From: Agromyces allii
GTDB taxonomy: Bacteria > Actinomycetota > Actinomycetes > Actinomycetales > Microbacteriaceae
Direction: 5' to 3'
Assembly: GCF_009749385.1 (NCBI RefSeq)
Contig: NZ_WBIN01000005.1
Coordinates: forward strand, 110,648-174,647
DNA length: 64,000 nt
A program made the translations under genes and the position numbers. The notes under the pieces are model-generated. The model saw only the letters and a list, made by a program, of their open reading frames with translations. It did no database searches and had not been told where the DNA came from. Below, in pieces: positions 44,610-53,112 of this stretch. Position 1 is the first letter of the stretch; each line of letters starts with the position of its first letter.

Positions 44610-45653
44610 CTAGGTCCCCGGCGCCGTCACCGCCAGCCACTCGTCGAGCTCGCTCGGCTCGTCGGTGATGATGCCGTCGACGCCGAGCGCGCCGACCTCC
44701 TCCCACTTCTCGTGCGAGTTCAGCGTGTAGCAGAGCACCGCGATCTCGGCCGCGTGCAGCGCCTCGAGCGCCTGCGGCTGCGCGACCACCGATTTCGCGG
44801 TCGTGCCGAAGCCGACGAGGCCGAGCCGCTGCGCGAGCGGCACCGGATCGGCGGGCAGTTCGCGGATCAGCATGATGCGCGGTGTCGACGGCGCCACCCG
44901 CTGCAGGGCGAAGAGCGTCTCGAGGCTGAAGCTCTGCAGCACCACGCGCCCGCGGAGTCCGTGGCGTTCGATGCGATCCACGACCGTGCGCGCCTCGTCG
45001 GCCGTCCAGTCGGCCTTCAGTTCGACGAGCGCTCGGGCGTCGGGCCGCTCGGCGAGGGCGGAGAGGAACTCGTCGAGCGTCGGCATCCGCTCGCCCGCGA
45101 ACTCGTCTCCGTACCAGGCGCCCACGTCGAGCTTGCGGAGGGCCGCCTCGTCGAGGTCGCCGACCGAGCGGTGATCGCCCGTGATGCGCTCGAGGTCGGT
45201 GTCGTGGAAGAGCATGGGCACGCCGTCGCGGCTGAGCTGCACGTCGGTCTCGACGTAGGCGAGCCGGTCCATGGCGAGCTCGAGCGACGTCATGGTGTTC
45301 TCGGGAGCCGAGGCCCGGTCGCCGCGGTGCCCGACGATGAAGGCGGGCTCCCCTGGGGCTCGGAGCGCACCGAACACGTCACGGGCCGTCGCGCTCGTCG
45401 GGATGCCGGTGACGATCAGCATCACCGAGACGCTCGCGACGCCCACCGCGCCGAGGAGCACGCGCACCGACCGGCGGGGCGGATGGGCGAGCCGGTGCAG
45501 GATGCGTGCGCTCGGGCGCCTGCGCCGCTGGGCGCTCGGCGGCGTGCTCGTCGTGGGGTTCTGACGGGTGTCCTGCCGGGGTGCGTCCGGGGCGTTCGGG
45601 GCGTCCGGGAGCAGCGCGATCGTCGGGGCGATCGCACGGATGGTGCGAGTCAC
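44610..45653 (-). CDS. Glycerophosphodiester phosphodiesterase, membrane-anchored
   Basis: A 347-aa protein. A basic, Pro-rich N-terminus (1-60) and one helix (about 65-85) anchor the GDPD domain outside. The catalytic elements are IVGHRGDRASAPENT (His, Glu), YVETDVQLSRDGVPMLFHD and VELKADW. It splits glycerophosphodiesters to glycerol-3-phosphate and alcohols, a phosphate and carbon salvage step. The GTG at 45653 has GAAAGG nine bases upstream; a GTG six codons earlier is weaker. A PHO-box-like triple repeat sits at its promoter. Confidence 0.88.
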   Translation of the reverse strand: MTRTIRAIAPTIALLPDAPNAPDAPRQDTRQNPTTSTPPSAQRRRRPSARILHRLAHPPRRSVRVLLGAVGVASVSVMLIVTGIPTSATARDVFGALRAPGEPAFIVGHRGDRASAPENTMTSLELAMDRLAYVETDVQLSRDGVPMLFHDTDLERITGDHRSVGDLDEAALRKLDVGAWYGDEFAGERMPTLDEFLSALAERPDARALVELKADWTADEARTVVDRIERHGLRGRVVLQSFSLETLFALQRVAPSTPRIMLIRELPADPVPLAQRLGLVGFGTTAKSVVAQPQALEALHAAEIAVLCYTLNSHEKWEEVGALGVDGIITDEPSELDEWLAVTAPGT

Positions 45654-45703
45654 GGGTTCGGGCCTTTCCACCGTTCGCGCGGCGTTGCGCGGCGGTGCCC
45701 GTC

Positions 45704-45709
45704 ACTCTA
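45704..45709 (-). promoter_or_regulatory. -10 box of the GDPD gene
   Basis: TAGAGT on the minus strand, about 50 bp before the start codon and nine bases downstream of the PHO-box-like repeats. Confidence 0.45.
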
Positions 45710-45718
45710 GCAAAGAGC

Positions 45719-45746
45719 GTTACCGTTTCGTTACCTTTTCTTCACC
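45719..45746 (-). promoter_or_regulatory. PHO-box-like triple direct repeat at the GDPD promoter
   Basis: On the plus strand GTTACC, GTTACC and TTCACC start at 45719, 45730 and 45741: an exact 11-bp period, as in PhoP boxes. The block covers the expected -35 region of the GDPD gene and is strikingly AT-rich for this genome. Confidence 0.5.
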
Positions 45747-45774
45747 GCGATTTCGATGCACCGCGGATGCCGCA

Positions 45775-47238
45775 TCACGCGCGTTCCTCGGCCTCGGCCT
45801 CGGCCGTGATGCGGTTCGCCATGCCCGAGAAGATGACGCCGTGGAACGGGAGGATGCCCCACCAGTACAACCGCCCCGCCAGACCCTTGGGGAAGAACAC
45901 GGCGCGTTGCCGGTAGCGCGAGCCCCCGGGCGCCTCCGACGCCGACAACTCGAGCCAGGCCCGACCCGGAACCCGCATCTCGGCTCGGAGGCGCAGGAAG
46001 GCGCCCCGCTCGATGGCCTCGACCCGCCAGAAGTCGACCGCATCGCCGACGTGCAGCGTGTCGGGGTCGAGGCGCCCCCGACGCAGGCCGACCCCTCCCG
46101 TGAGCTTGTCGATCCACCCGCGCAGCGCCCACGCGAGCGGGAACGAGTACCAGCCGTTCTCGCCGCCGACGCCCTCGATGACGCGCCACAAGGCACCGGG
46201 CGTCGCCCGCGACATCCGCTCGCGCTCGTCGACGTAGACCGTGTGCCCCGACCACTCGGGGTCGCTCGGCAGCGGATCGCTCGGCGCACCCGCGACCTCG
46301 GCGTTGCGCCAGCTCGTCTCGACCTCTCCGGCGCGCTCGCGATCGAGCGCGAGCCGCACGGCGGTGCGGTACGGCAGCAGCCCCTCGGCCGGCGGCGGGA
46401 TCACGGCGTCGATGTCGTGGTCGTGCATCACGCAGTCGAACTGCAACGACTCGATGATGGGCACCGCGAGTCGGCGCGGGATCGGCGTGACGAGGTTCAC
46501 CCACTGGCCCGCGAGCCAGGGCGTCAGCACGGGCAGCGCGGCGATCGGCCGCTGCGGCAGGCCGGCCTCGACTGCGTAGCCGTTCATGAGCTGGCCGTAG
46601 CGGTGGATGTCGGGTCCGCCGATGTCGAACGCCCGGTTCACGTCGGACGGAACGTCGATCGCTGCGATGAGGTAGTGCAGCACGTCGCGCACCGCGATCG
46701 GCTGGATGAAGCTGCGCACCCATCGCGGCGCCGGCATGTACGGCAGCACCTCGGTGAGATGGCGGATCATCTCGAACGAGGTCGATCCCGAGCCGATCAC
46801 GACGCCCGCCTGCAGCACGATCGTCGGCACGCCCGAACCGAGCAGCACCTCGCCGACGGCCGCCCGCGACCTGAGGTGCCGCGACAGCGGCCGGCCCTCC
46901 GGGTGCAGCCCCCCGAGGTACACGATGCGACGCACGCCGTGGCGGAACGCGGCATCGCCCACGGTGCGCGCGATCTCGAGCTCGGTCGCCTCGAAGTCGC
47001 CCTTCGCGCCCATCGAGTGCACCAGGTAGTAGACGGCCTCGACGCCCTCCATCGCCGCGTCGACCGCATGCGCATCGGCGAGGTCGCCCGCGACGACCTC
47101 GGCCGAAGCCGCCCACGGCACGTCGCGCAGACGCTCGGGCCGCCGCACGAGCACGCGCACCTGGTGTCCGGCGGCGAGCAGGCGCGGCACGAGCCGGCCG
47201 CCGATGTACCCGGTCGCACCCGTCACGAGGATTCGCAC
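45775..47238 (-). CDS. NAD(P)-binding SDR-type protein with DUF2867 domain
   Basis: A 487-aa two-domain protein. The N-terminal Rossmann domain has ILVTGATGYIGGRLVPRLL (3-21) and a YLVHSMG segment. The C-terminal DUF2867 part (about 330-480) contains GWYSFPLAWALRGWIDKL, VGDAVDFWRVE and the closing YWWGILPFHGVIFSGMANRI. Such proteins are common and unstudied; oxidoreductase activity on lipids or quinones has been proposed only by annotation. The GTG start has GAGGGGG upstream. It lies upstream of the GDPD promoter on the same strand. Confidence 0.85.
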   Translation of the reverse strand: MRILVTGATGYIGGRLVPRLLAAGHQVRVLVRRPERLRDVPWAASAEVVAGDLADAHAVDAAMEGVEAVYYLVHSMGAKGDFEATELEIARTVGDAAFRHGVRRIVYLGGLHPEGRPLSRHLRSRAAVGEVLLGSGVPTIVLQAGVVIGSGSTSFEMIRHLTEVLPYMPAPRWVRSFIQPIAVRDVLHYLIAAIDVPSDVNRAFDIGGPDIHRYGQLMNGYAVEAGLPQRPIAALPVLTPWLAGQWVNLVTPIPRRLAVPIIESLQFDCVMHDHDIDAVIPPPAEGLLPYRTAVRLALDRERAGEVETSWRNAEVAGAPSDPLPSDPEWSGHTVYVDERERMSRATPGALWRVIEGVGGENGWYSFPLAWALRGWIDKLTGGVGLRRGRLDPDTLHVGDAVDFWRVEAIERGAFLRLRAEMRVPGRAWLELSASEAPGGSRYRQRAVFFPKGLAGRLYWWGILPFHGVIFSGMANRITAEAEAEERA

Positions 47239-47268
47239 GTCGCCCCCTCGCGTCGAGACGAGCGACGG

Positions 47269-47508
47269 TCAGCCGCGCTCGTTGCCCCGACGATAGTTGC
47301 CGCTCGCCCTCGCCAACAGGTGCTGCACCCGTGAATCGTCTGCACGTTGCAGTGCGTCGATCAGGCGTGCGGCGTCACCGCCGCCCACCGTCATCACGGG
47401 CCGGCCGCCGCGATACACGATCACGCCGCCGCGGCCCGTGAGCCGGTAGTCGAACGGGTCCGACTCGAGCCGGCCCCGTTCGTCGGAAGCCCCGTTGCGA
47501 CCGGACAC
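47269..47508 (-). CDS. Small hypothetical protein at the end of the deoC operon
   Basis: A 79-aa protein. Its core DPFDYRLTGRGGVIVYRGGRPVMTVGGG looks like a short beta-hairpin domain, followed by a helix (AARLIDALQRADDSRVQHLLARA). It begins with GTG, nine bases after the stop of the ALDH-like gene, with a weak ribosome-binding site. No family recognised. It has four TRG/GRG-type basic turns and could bind nucleic acid or partner proteins, but this is a guess. Confidence 0.6.
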   Translation of the reverse strand: MSGRNGASDERGRLESDPFDYRLTGRGGVIVYRGGRPVMTVGGGDAARLIDALQRADDSRVQHLLARASGNYRRGNERG

Positions 47509-47516
47509 GGGAATCG

Positions 47517-48377
47517 CTACTTCATGCTCTTCGTGTGCCAGACCGTCTTCGTCTCGGTGAACGCCGCGATGCGGCCGAGCGCCGGCGCCGCGGCATCGGG
47601 ACCCTGCTCGGGGCGCAGCACGCGCTTCAGCGTGTCGGCCGCGGCGAACTCGAGGTCGATCCAGTCGAGGTCGCCCGCGCCGACGAGGTCGAGCGCGTTG
47701 ACGTCGGCGTGACTCGCGAGCCACGGGGCGATCTCGGCGGGCGAGCCCGTGAGCACGTTGACGACGCCCTTGGGCACATCGCTCGTGGCGAGCACCTCGG
47801 CGAGGCTGATCGCCGAGAGCGGGAACCGCTCGCTCGCGATGACCACGACCGAGTTGCCCGCGACGAGCGCCGGAGCGACCGCGGAGACGAACCCGAGCAG
47901 CGACGAGTCCTGCGGCGCGACGATCGCGACGACACCGGTGGGCTCGGGTACCGAGATGTTGAAGTAGGGGCCCGCGACGGGGTTCGCATTGCCCGCGACC
48001 TGGGCGAACTTATCGGCCCAGCCGGCGTACCAGACCCAGCGGTCGATCGCCTCGTCGACCTGGGCGGATGCCGCGGCGCGCGTCACGCCCTCGGCCTCCT
48101 CGATCTCGGCGACGAACTGGGCACGACGGCCTTCGAGCAGCTCGGCGATGCGGTAGAGCACCTGCCCGCGGTTGTAGGCCGTCGCGCCGGCCCAGCCGCC
48201 CACCGCGGATCGCGCGGCGACGACCGCGTCGCGGGCGTCCTTGCGGGAGCCCTTCGCGGCGTTCGCGAGGAACGCGCCGGTGGCCGAACGCACCTCATAG
48301 GTGCGCCCCGACTCGCTGCGCGGGAACGCGCCGCCGATGTAGAGCTTGTAGGTCTTCGGCACGGCGAGGCGGCTCAT
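47517..48377 (-). CDS. Aldehyde dehydrogenase-like protein lacking the catalytic residues
   Basis: A 286-aa protein similar to the N-terminal NAD-binding part of aldehyde dehydrogenases (YKLYIGGAFPRSESGRTYEV, DKFAQVAGNANPVAGPYFNI). Where ALDH has PWNFP it has APQDSSLL; KPAE is replaced by IASERFP; ELGGK and the Cys region are missing. It should be inactive and is probably a partner of the full-length ALDH whose stop codon it overlaps (ATGA). The same pair follows deoC in many actinobacteria. It is not a recent truncation, since it has its own distinct C-terminus. Confidence 0.85.
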   Translation of the reverse strand: MSRLAVPKTYKLYIGGAFPRSESGRTYEVRSATGAFLANAAKGSRKDARDAVVAARSAVGGWAGATAYNRGQVLYRIAELLEGRRAQFVAEIEEAEGVTRAAASAQVDEAIDRWVWYAGWADKFAQVAGNANPVAGPYFNISVPEPTGVVAIVAPQDSSLLGFVSAVAPALVAGNSVVVIASERFPLSAISLAEVLATSDVPKGVVNVLTGSPAEIAPWLASHADVNALDLVGAGDLDWIDLEFAAADTLKRVLRPEQGPDAAAPALGRIAAFTETKTVWHTKSMK

Positions 48378-49957
48378 CGCTTCGATCCCTTCGTGGTGGC
48401 CTTGGGCGTTCGTGGCGCGCGCGTGCGGCGCGGCTTCGGCTCGGCGGCGGCTGCGGCATCGGAGCCGGCCGCCTCGACCGCGGCGCGCGACGAGCGCGTG
48501 ATCGCGGCCTGGCCGCCGACGGGGGCCGGCGCGAGGTACGCAGCGAGGCCGTGCCGGCCGCCCTCGCGTCCGTAGCCGGACTCCTTGTAGCCGCCGAACG
48601 GCGACGCCGGGTCGAACCGGTTGAAGGTGTTCGCCCAGATCACGCCGGCGCGCAGCTGGTCGGCGACCGCGAGGATGCGGCTGCCCTTGTCGCTCCAGAT
48701 GCCGGCCGAGAGGCCGTAGGGCGTGTTGTTCGCCTTGGCGATCGCCTCGGCGGGTGTGCGGAACGTGAGCACCGAGAGCACCGGGCCGAAGATCTCGTCG
48801 CGCGCGATGCGGCTCGAGGTCTGCACGCCCGTGAAGATCGTGGGTGCGAACCAGAAGCCGTTCTCGGGGATCTCGCACGGCGCGGTCCAACGCTCTGCGC
48901 CCTCGGCCTCGCCGATGTCGGAGAGTTCGCGGATGCGGTCGAGCTGCTCGCGCGAGTTGATGGCGCCGATGTCGGTGTTCTTGTCGAGCGGGTCGCCGAG
49001 GCGCAGCGTCGACAGGCGGTTCTTCAGCCGGTCGACGACCTCGTCGTGGATGTTCTCCTGCACGAGCAGCCGCGAACCGGCGCAGCACACGTGCCCCTGG
49101 TTGAAGAAGATGCCGTTCACGATGCCCTCGATCGCCTGATCGATGGGGGCGTCGTCGAACACGATGTTCGCGGCCTTGCCGCCGAGCTCGAGCGTGACCT
49201 TCTTGTCGGTGCCCGCGACCTGACGTGCGATGGCCCGGCCGACGCCGGTCGAACCCGTGAAGGCGACCTTGTCGACGCCCTCGTGGGCGACGAGCGCGGC
49301 ACCCGTGTCGCCGGCGCCCGTGATGATGTTCACGACACCCGCGGGCAGGTCGGCCTGCTGGAGGATCTCGGCGAAGATGAGCGCCGTGAGCGGCGTGGTC
49401 TCGGCCGGCTTCAGCACGACCGTGTTGCCGGCCGCGAGGGCGGGTGCGATCTTCCACGCGAGCATGAGCAGCGGGAAGTTCCACGGGATGACCTGGGCCG
49501 CGACGCCGAGCGAGCGGGGGTTCGCGCCGAGGCCCGCGTGGTCGAGCTTGTCGGCCCATCCCGCGTAGTAGAAGAACCAGGCGGCCACGAGGGGCACGTC
49601 GACGTCGCGCGACTCCTTGATCGGCTTGCCGTTGTCGAGCGACTCGGCGACGGCGAGCTCGCGGGCGCGCTCCTGCACGAGTCGTGCGATGCGGAACAGG
49701 TACTTGCCGCGGTCGCGGCCGCTCATGCGCGACCAGGTGCGGTCGTAGGCGCGACGGGCGGCGGCGACGGCGAGGTCGACGTCGGCCTCGTTCGCGTTCG
49801 CGATCGTCGCGATGCGCGCCTCGGTGGCGGGCGAGATGGTCTGGAACGGCGTGCCGCGGCCGTCGACGAACTCGCCGTCGATGAAGAGGCCGTACTGGTC
49901 GCGCAGGTTCAGGACCGACGTCGACTCAGGGGCGGGTGCGTATTCGAGGAAGCTCAT
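48374..49957 (-). CDS. Aldehyde dehydrogenase of the deoxyribose operon
   Basis: A 527-aa enzyme with full ALDH motifs: [28 protein letters not shown] and FNQGHVCCAGSR (catalytic Cys). A C-terminal extension of about 45 residues, rich in Ala, Lys, Arg and Pro (EPKPRRTRAPRTPKATTKGS), is basic and disordered. It follows deoC by 13 bp and probably oxidises acetaldehyde released by DeoC. It is translationally coupled to the inactive paralogue. Confidence 0.93.
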   Translation of the reverse strand: MSFLEYAPAPESTSVLNLRDQYGLFIDGEFVDGRGTPFQTISPATEARIATIANANEADVDLAVAAARRAYDRTWSRMSGRDRGKYLFRIARLVQERARELAVAESLDNGKPIKESRDVDVPLVAAWFFYYAGWADKLDHAGLGANPRSLGVAAQVIPWNFPLLMLAWKIAPALAAGNTVVLKPAETTPLTALIFAEILQQADLPAGVVNIITGAGDTGAALVAHEGVDKVAFTGSTGVGRAIARQVAGTDKKVTLELGGKAANIVFDDAPIDQAIEGIVNGIFFNQGHVCCAGSRLLVQENIHDEVVDRLKNRLSTLRLGDPLDKNTDIGAINSREQLDRIRELSDIGEAEGAERWTAPCEIPENGFWFAPTIFTGVQTSSRIARDEIFGPVLSVLTFRTPAEAIAKANNTPYGLSAGIWSDKGSRILAVADQLRAGVIWANTFNRFDPASPFGGYKESGYGREGGRHGLAAYLAPAPVGGQAAITRSSRAAVEAAGSDAAAAAEPKPRRTRAPRTPKATTKGSKR

Positions 49958-49970
49958 GCTGGTGCTCGTC

Positions 49971-50978
49971 TCAGTCGATCGTGACGTAGTCGGGGCCGGA
50001 GTAGTGCGACGTGCTCAGCTTCTGACGCTGCAGCAGCACGTCGTTCAGCAGGCTCGAGGCGCCGAAGCGGAACAGGTGCGGCTGCAGCCAGTCTTCGCCG
50101 ACGGTCTCGGCGACCGTCACGAGGTACTTGATCGCGTCTTTCGACGTGCGGATGCCGCCCGCGGGCTTCACCCCGATGCGCTGGCCGGTCGCCAGGTGCC
50201 AGTCGCGGACCACCTCGAGCATGAGGAGGGTCACGGGCAGGGTCGCCGCCGACGGCACCTTGCCGGTGGAGGTCTTGATGAAGTCGCCGCCCGCGAGGAT
50301 CGAGAGCCACGACGCGCGACGCACGTTGTCGTAGGTCACGAGCTCGCCGGTCTCGAGGATCACCTTGAGGCTCGCGCTCGTGCCGTCGGGCCGACGGCAG
50401 GCCTCCTTCACGGCCGCGATCTGGTCGAAGACCAGGCCGTAGCGGCCCGAGAGGAACGCACCGCGGTCGATGACCATGTCGATCTCGTCGGCTCCGGCGG
50501 CGACGGCCTCGGCCGTGTCGGCGAGCTTGATCTCGAGCGAGGCGCGGCCGCTCGGGAACGCCGTGGCCACGGCCGCGACCGAGATGAGCCCGTCGTCGGG
50601 GTCGCCGTGCGCGGCGCCGAGCGCGTCGACCGCGTAGGGCACCATGTCGCCGTAGACACAGACGGCCGCGACGCGCGGCGTCGTGGGGTCGGCGGGGTCG
50701 GGCGTGATCGCCTTCGCGACGAGCGAGCGCACCTTGCCGGGCGTGTCGGCGCCCTCGAGCGTGGTGAGGTCGATGAGCTCGATGATGCGGTCGAGCGCCC
50801 ACTGCTTCGACGTGGTCTTGATGCTGCGCGTGCCGAGGCCGGCGGCGCGCTGCTCGAGGCCGACCGCGTCGACGCCCGGGATGCCGTGCAGGTACCTGCG
50901 CAGCGTCGCGTCGTCGGGTTCGCCGCCGAGCACGGCGAGTGCGCGCTCCCTGGCGGTGATGAGGGATGTGCCTGTCAT
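49971..50978 (-). CDS. deoC: Deoxyribose-phosphate aldolase
   Basis: A 335-aa class I aldolase splitting 2-deoxyribose-5-phosphate into acetaldehyde and glyceraldehyde-3-phosphate. The Schiff-base lysine lies in DFIKTSTGKV (about 243) and the second active-site lysine in GVKPAGGIRT (about 280); DEIDMVIDRG (about 183) holds the catalytic Asp. Length fits the long actinobacterial form with an N-terminal extension. It is in one operon with the SorC regulator upstream and ALDH downstream. Confidence 0.95.
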   Translation of the reverse strand: MTGTSLITARERALAVLGGEPDDATLRRYLHGIPGVDAVGLEQRAAGLGTRSIKTTSKQWALDRIIELIDLTTLEGADTPGKVRSLVAKAITPDPADPTTPRVAAVCVYGDMVPYAVDALGAAHGDPDDGLISVAAVATAFPSGRASLEIKLADTAEAVAAGADEIDMVIDRGAFLSGRYGLVFDQIAAVKEACRRPDGTSASLKVILETGELVTYDNVRRASWLSILAGGDFIKTSTGKVPSAATLPVTLLMLEVVRDWHLATGQRIGVKPAGGIRTSKDAIKYLVTVAETVGEDWLQPHLFRFGASSLLNDVLLQRQKLSTSHYSGPDYVTID

Positions 50979-51043
50979 GGTGAGGACCTGGCTTTCGGTG
51001 TTTCGGTGAGCGAGGAGGGGCGGCGGCGCGGCGTGGGCGCGCG

Positions 51044-51988
51044 TCAGCCGTCGAGGAGGTGGAGGGCGGTGGCCTCGTCGGTGACGAGCACCGAGCAGAG
51101 GCCGCTGCGCACGACCGCGTCGGCGACCGCGTGCTTCGCACGGCCGGCGATCACGGCGATGCCGAGGGATGCCGCGCGCAGCTCGTCGAGCGTGAGCCCG
51201 ACCGTTCGCGCGTCGAGGGCGGGATCGACGATGTTGCCGTCGGAGTCGATGTAGCGGCCGACGACGTCGCCCACGGCGCCCTTGGCCACGAGCAGGTCGA
51301 CGTCGGTCTCGGAGAGGTAGCCGCTCTCGACGTGCACGGAGCTGTGGTCGGCCGCGCCGGCGCTGAACACGTAGGCGTCGGCCGAGCGGGCGAGGTCGAT
51401 GACGCCGGCGACGACGCGGTCGGCCTCGATGGCGTGCTTGGTCTCGAGGCGTTCGAGGATCGCGGGGCTCGGCAGCAGCGTGGCGCTGCCGCCGCCCTTC
51501 TGCGCGATGCCCACTGCAGTCGCCGCGGCCGTGCCCGGGCGGCGGTTGAGGCTCACGCCGCCGTTGATCTGCACGACGTTGACGCCGGTCGCCCAGCCGT
51601 TGCGCAGGTGCTGCGAGATCTCGAAGAGCGTCCGGCCCCAGCTGACGCCGAGCGTTCGCGGAACGGGGCGGAGCGAGGTGAGGTAGTCGGCCGCGGCCTG
51701 TGCGGTGCGGGCCTGCAGCTCTTCGGCCGACGCGACGCCGGCCGAGGAGACCACGACGGCGTCGGCGAGCCCGCGTTCGTCGCGCAGGCGACGTTCGATG
51801 GGCAGTCGCCGCGCACGAGGGTGCAGGATCTCGATGCGGATGAAGCCCTCCTGCTTGGCCTGTGCGAGGAGACGCCCGACCTTCCACCGGGTGAGGCGCA
51901 GCGCCTGCCCGATCTCGTCTTGCGTCTTGTTCTCCTCGTAGTAGAGCTCAGCCGCTCGGATCGAGAGGAGTTCGTCGATCTCGTCCAC
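51044..51988 (-). CDS. SorC/DeoR-type sugar-binding transcriptional regulator
   Basis: A 314-aa regulator. The N-terminal helix-turn-helix (RAAELYYEENKTQDEIGQAL and LTRWKVGRLLAQAKQEGFI) is followed by the SorC sugar-phosphate-binding domain (LGVSWGRTLFEISQHL, QINGGVS, SGYLSETDVDLLVAKGAVGDV, AVIAGRAKHAVADAV). It probably represses its own operon and responds to deoxyribose-5-phosphate. The GTG at 51988 has GGAAGG before it; an in-frame GTG 18 bp upstream is the alternative. It is first in the deoC operon and divergent from the ROK kinase. Confidence 0.9.
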   Translation of the reverse strand: MDEIDELLSIRAAELYYEENKTQDEIGQALRLTRWKVGRLLAQAKQEGFIRIEILHPRARRLPIERRLRDERGLADAVVVSSAGVASAEELQARTAQAAADYLTSLRPVPRTLGVSWGRTLFEISQHLRNGWATGVNVVQINGGVSLNRRPGTAAATAVGIAQKGGGSATLLPSPAILERLETKHAIEADRVVAGVIDLARSADAYVFSAGAADHSSVHVESGYLSETDVDLLVAKGAVGDVVGRYIDSDGNIVDPALDARTVGLTLDELRAASLGIAVIAGRAKHAVADAVVRSGLCSVLVTDEATALHLLDG

Positions 51989-52094
51989 ACCAGTCCTTCC
52001 GCTCACCCTCCAGCGTAGGCAGGTCGCCGCTCATCGGCAACACTCGCGTGCATTCGTGCTCACATGAGCACGGATGCCGGATGTGCGCGCACCC

Positions 52095-52100
52095 TATGCT
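52095..52100 (+). promoter_or_regulatory. -10 box TATGCT of leaderless ROK kinase gene
   Basis: TATGCT lies six bases before the GTG at 52107. Confidence 0.5.
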
Positions 52101-52106
52101 GGCTTC

Positions 52107-53039
52107 GTGACCCGCCCCCTCGCCATCGCCGTCGACCTCGGCGGCACCAAGGTCGAAGCCGCGCTCGTCGACGACCTGGGCTCCGTGCTCCCCGCCTCGC
52201 GGCACCGCCGCCCCACCGGGCCGACCGCCACGAGCGCCGAGCTCGAGCAGGCCGTTCGCGACGTCGTGCTCGCGACCCTCGCCGCCCTGCCCGACGACGC
52301 GATCCTCGTCGGCGTGGGCATCGGCGCGGCCGGGCCCATCGGCGTGGCCGACGGCACGGTGTCGCCGCTCAACGTGCCCGCCTGGCGCGACTACCCCCTC
52401 GCCGACCTCGTCTCGGGCCTCGTTCCCGGCGTGCCCGTGGTACTCCGCATCGACGGCGTCTGCATCACCCTCGCCGAGCACTGGATCGGCGCGGGCCGCG
52501 GCGCCCACAACCTGCTCGGCATGATCGTCTCGACGGGCGTCGGGGGCGGGCTCGTGCTCGGCGACCGCGCCGTGCCGAGCCCCACCGGCAACGGCGGCCA
52601 CATCGGCCACATCGAGATCGCCGGCTTCGAAGACCCGTGCCCCTGCGGGGGTCGCGGATGCCTCGAGGCCGTCGCCTCGGGTCCGCGCACCGTGGCGTGG
52701 GCTCGCACGCAGGGCTTCGAGGGCACCACGGGCGAAGACCTCGCCGCCGCGCACGCCGCGGGCGACCCCGTCGCACTCGCGGCCGTCGAACGCGCCGGAA
52801 CCGCGATCGGCCGCGCCGCGGCATCCGCCTCGAGCCTGCTGGATCTCGACGTCGTCGCGATCGGCGGCGGGTTCAGCCGGGTCTCCCCCGCGCTGTTCGA
52901 GCACGCGCGAGCCGCACTCGCCGAGCGCGTCGCGTTCGGGTTCGTCACGCGCACGCGCATCGAACCGTCCGCACTCTCCGACGAGGGCCCGCTCGTCGGC
53001 GCGGCCGCACTCGTGCACCGGCCCGAGCTCGTCGCCTGA
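52107..53039 (+). CDS. ROK family sugar kinase (glucokinase-like)
   Basis: A 310-aa ROK protein. The phosphate loop is AIAVDLGGTKVEAALVD (5-21). MIVSTGVGGGLVLG (about 143) and GNGGHIGHIEIAG carry the substrate-binding residues, and the zinc motif is CPCGGRGCLEA (about 180-190). There is no N-terminal helix-turn-helix, so it is a kinase rather than a repressor. GTG 52107 is chosen by leaderless spacing over an in-frame ATG at 52074. It is divergent from the SorC operon, so it may phosphorylate a related sugar. Confidence 0.9.
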   Translation: MTRPLAIAVDLGGTKVEAALVDDLGSVLPASRHRRPTGPTATSAELEQAVRDVVLATLAALPDDAILVGVGIGAAGPIGVADGTVSPLNVPAWRDYPLADLVSGLVPGVPVVLRIDGVCITLAEHWIGAGRGAHNLLGMIVSTGVGGGLVLGDRAVPSPTGNGGHIGHIEIAGFEDPCPCGGRGCLEAVASGPRTVAWARTQGFEGTTGEDLAAAHAAGDPVALAAVERAGTAIGRAAASASSLLDLDVVAIGGGFSRVSPALFEHARAALAERVAFGFVTRTRIEPSALSDEGPLVGAAALVHRPELVA

Positions 53040-53112
53040 CCCGAACGGTCTGGGCCGCTCGGCCGCTCGCGCCCTCGGCCGCCCGCGGGGCGCTGCTCGC
53101 GCCGGCCTGCGG

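Noticed and set aside
47269..47724. Longer form of the small protein at the end of the deoC operon, starting at 47724
   Set aside because: The extra N-terminal residues are antisense-like Arg-rich sequence overlapping the ALDH-like gene. The GTG at 47508 fits the gene boundary.
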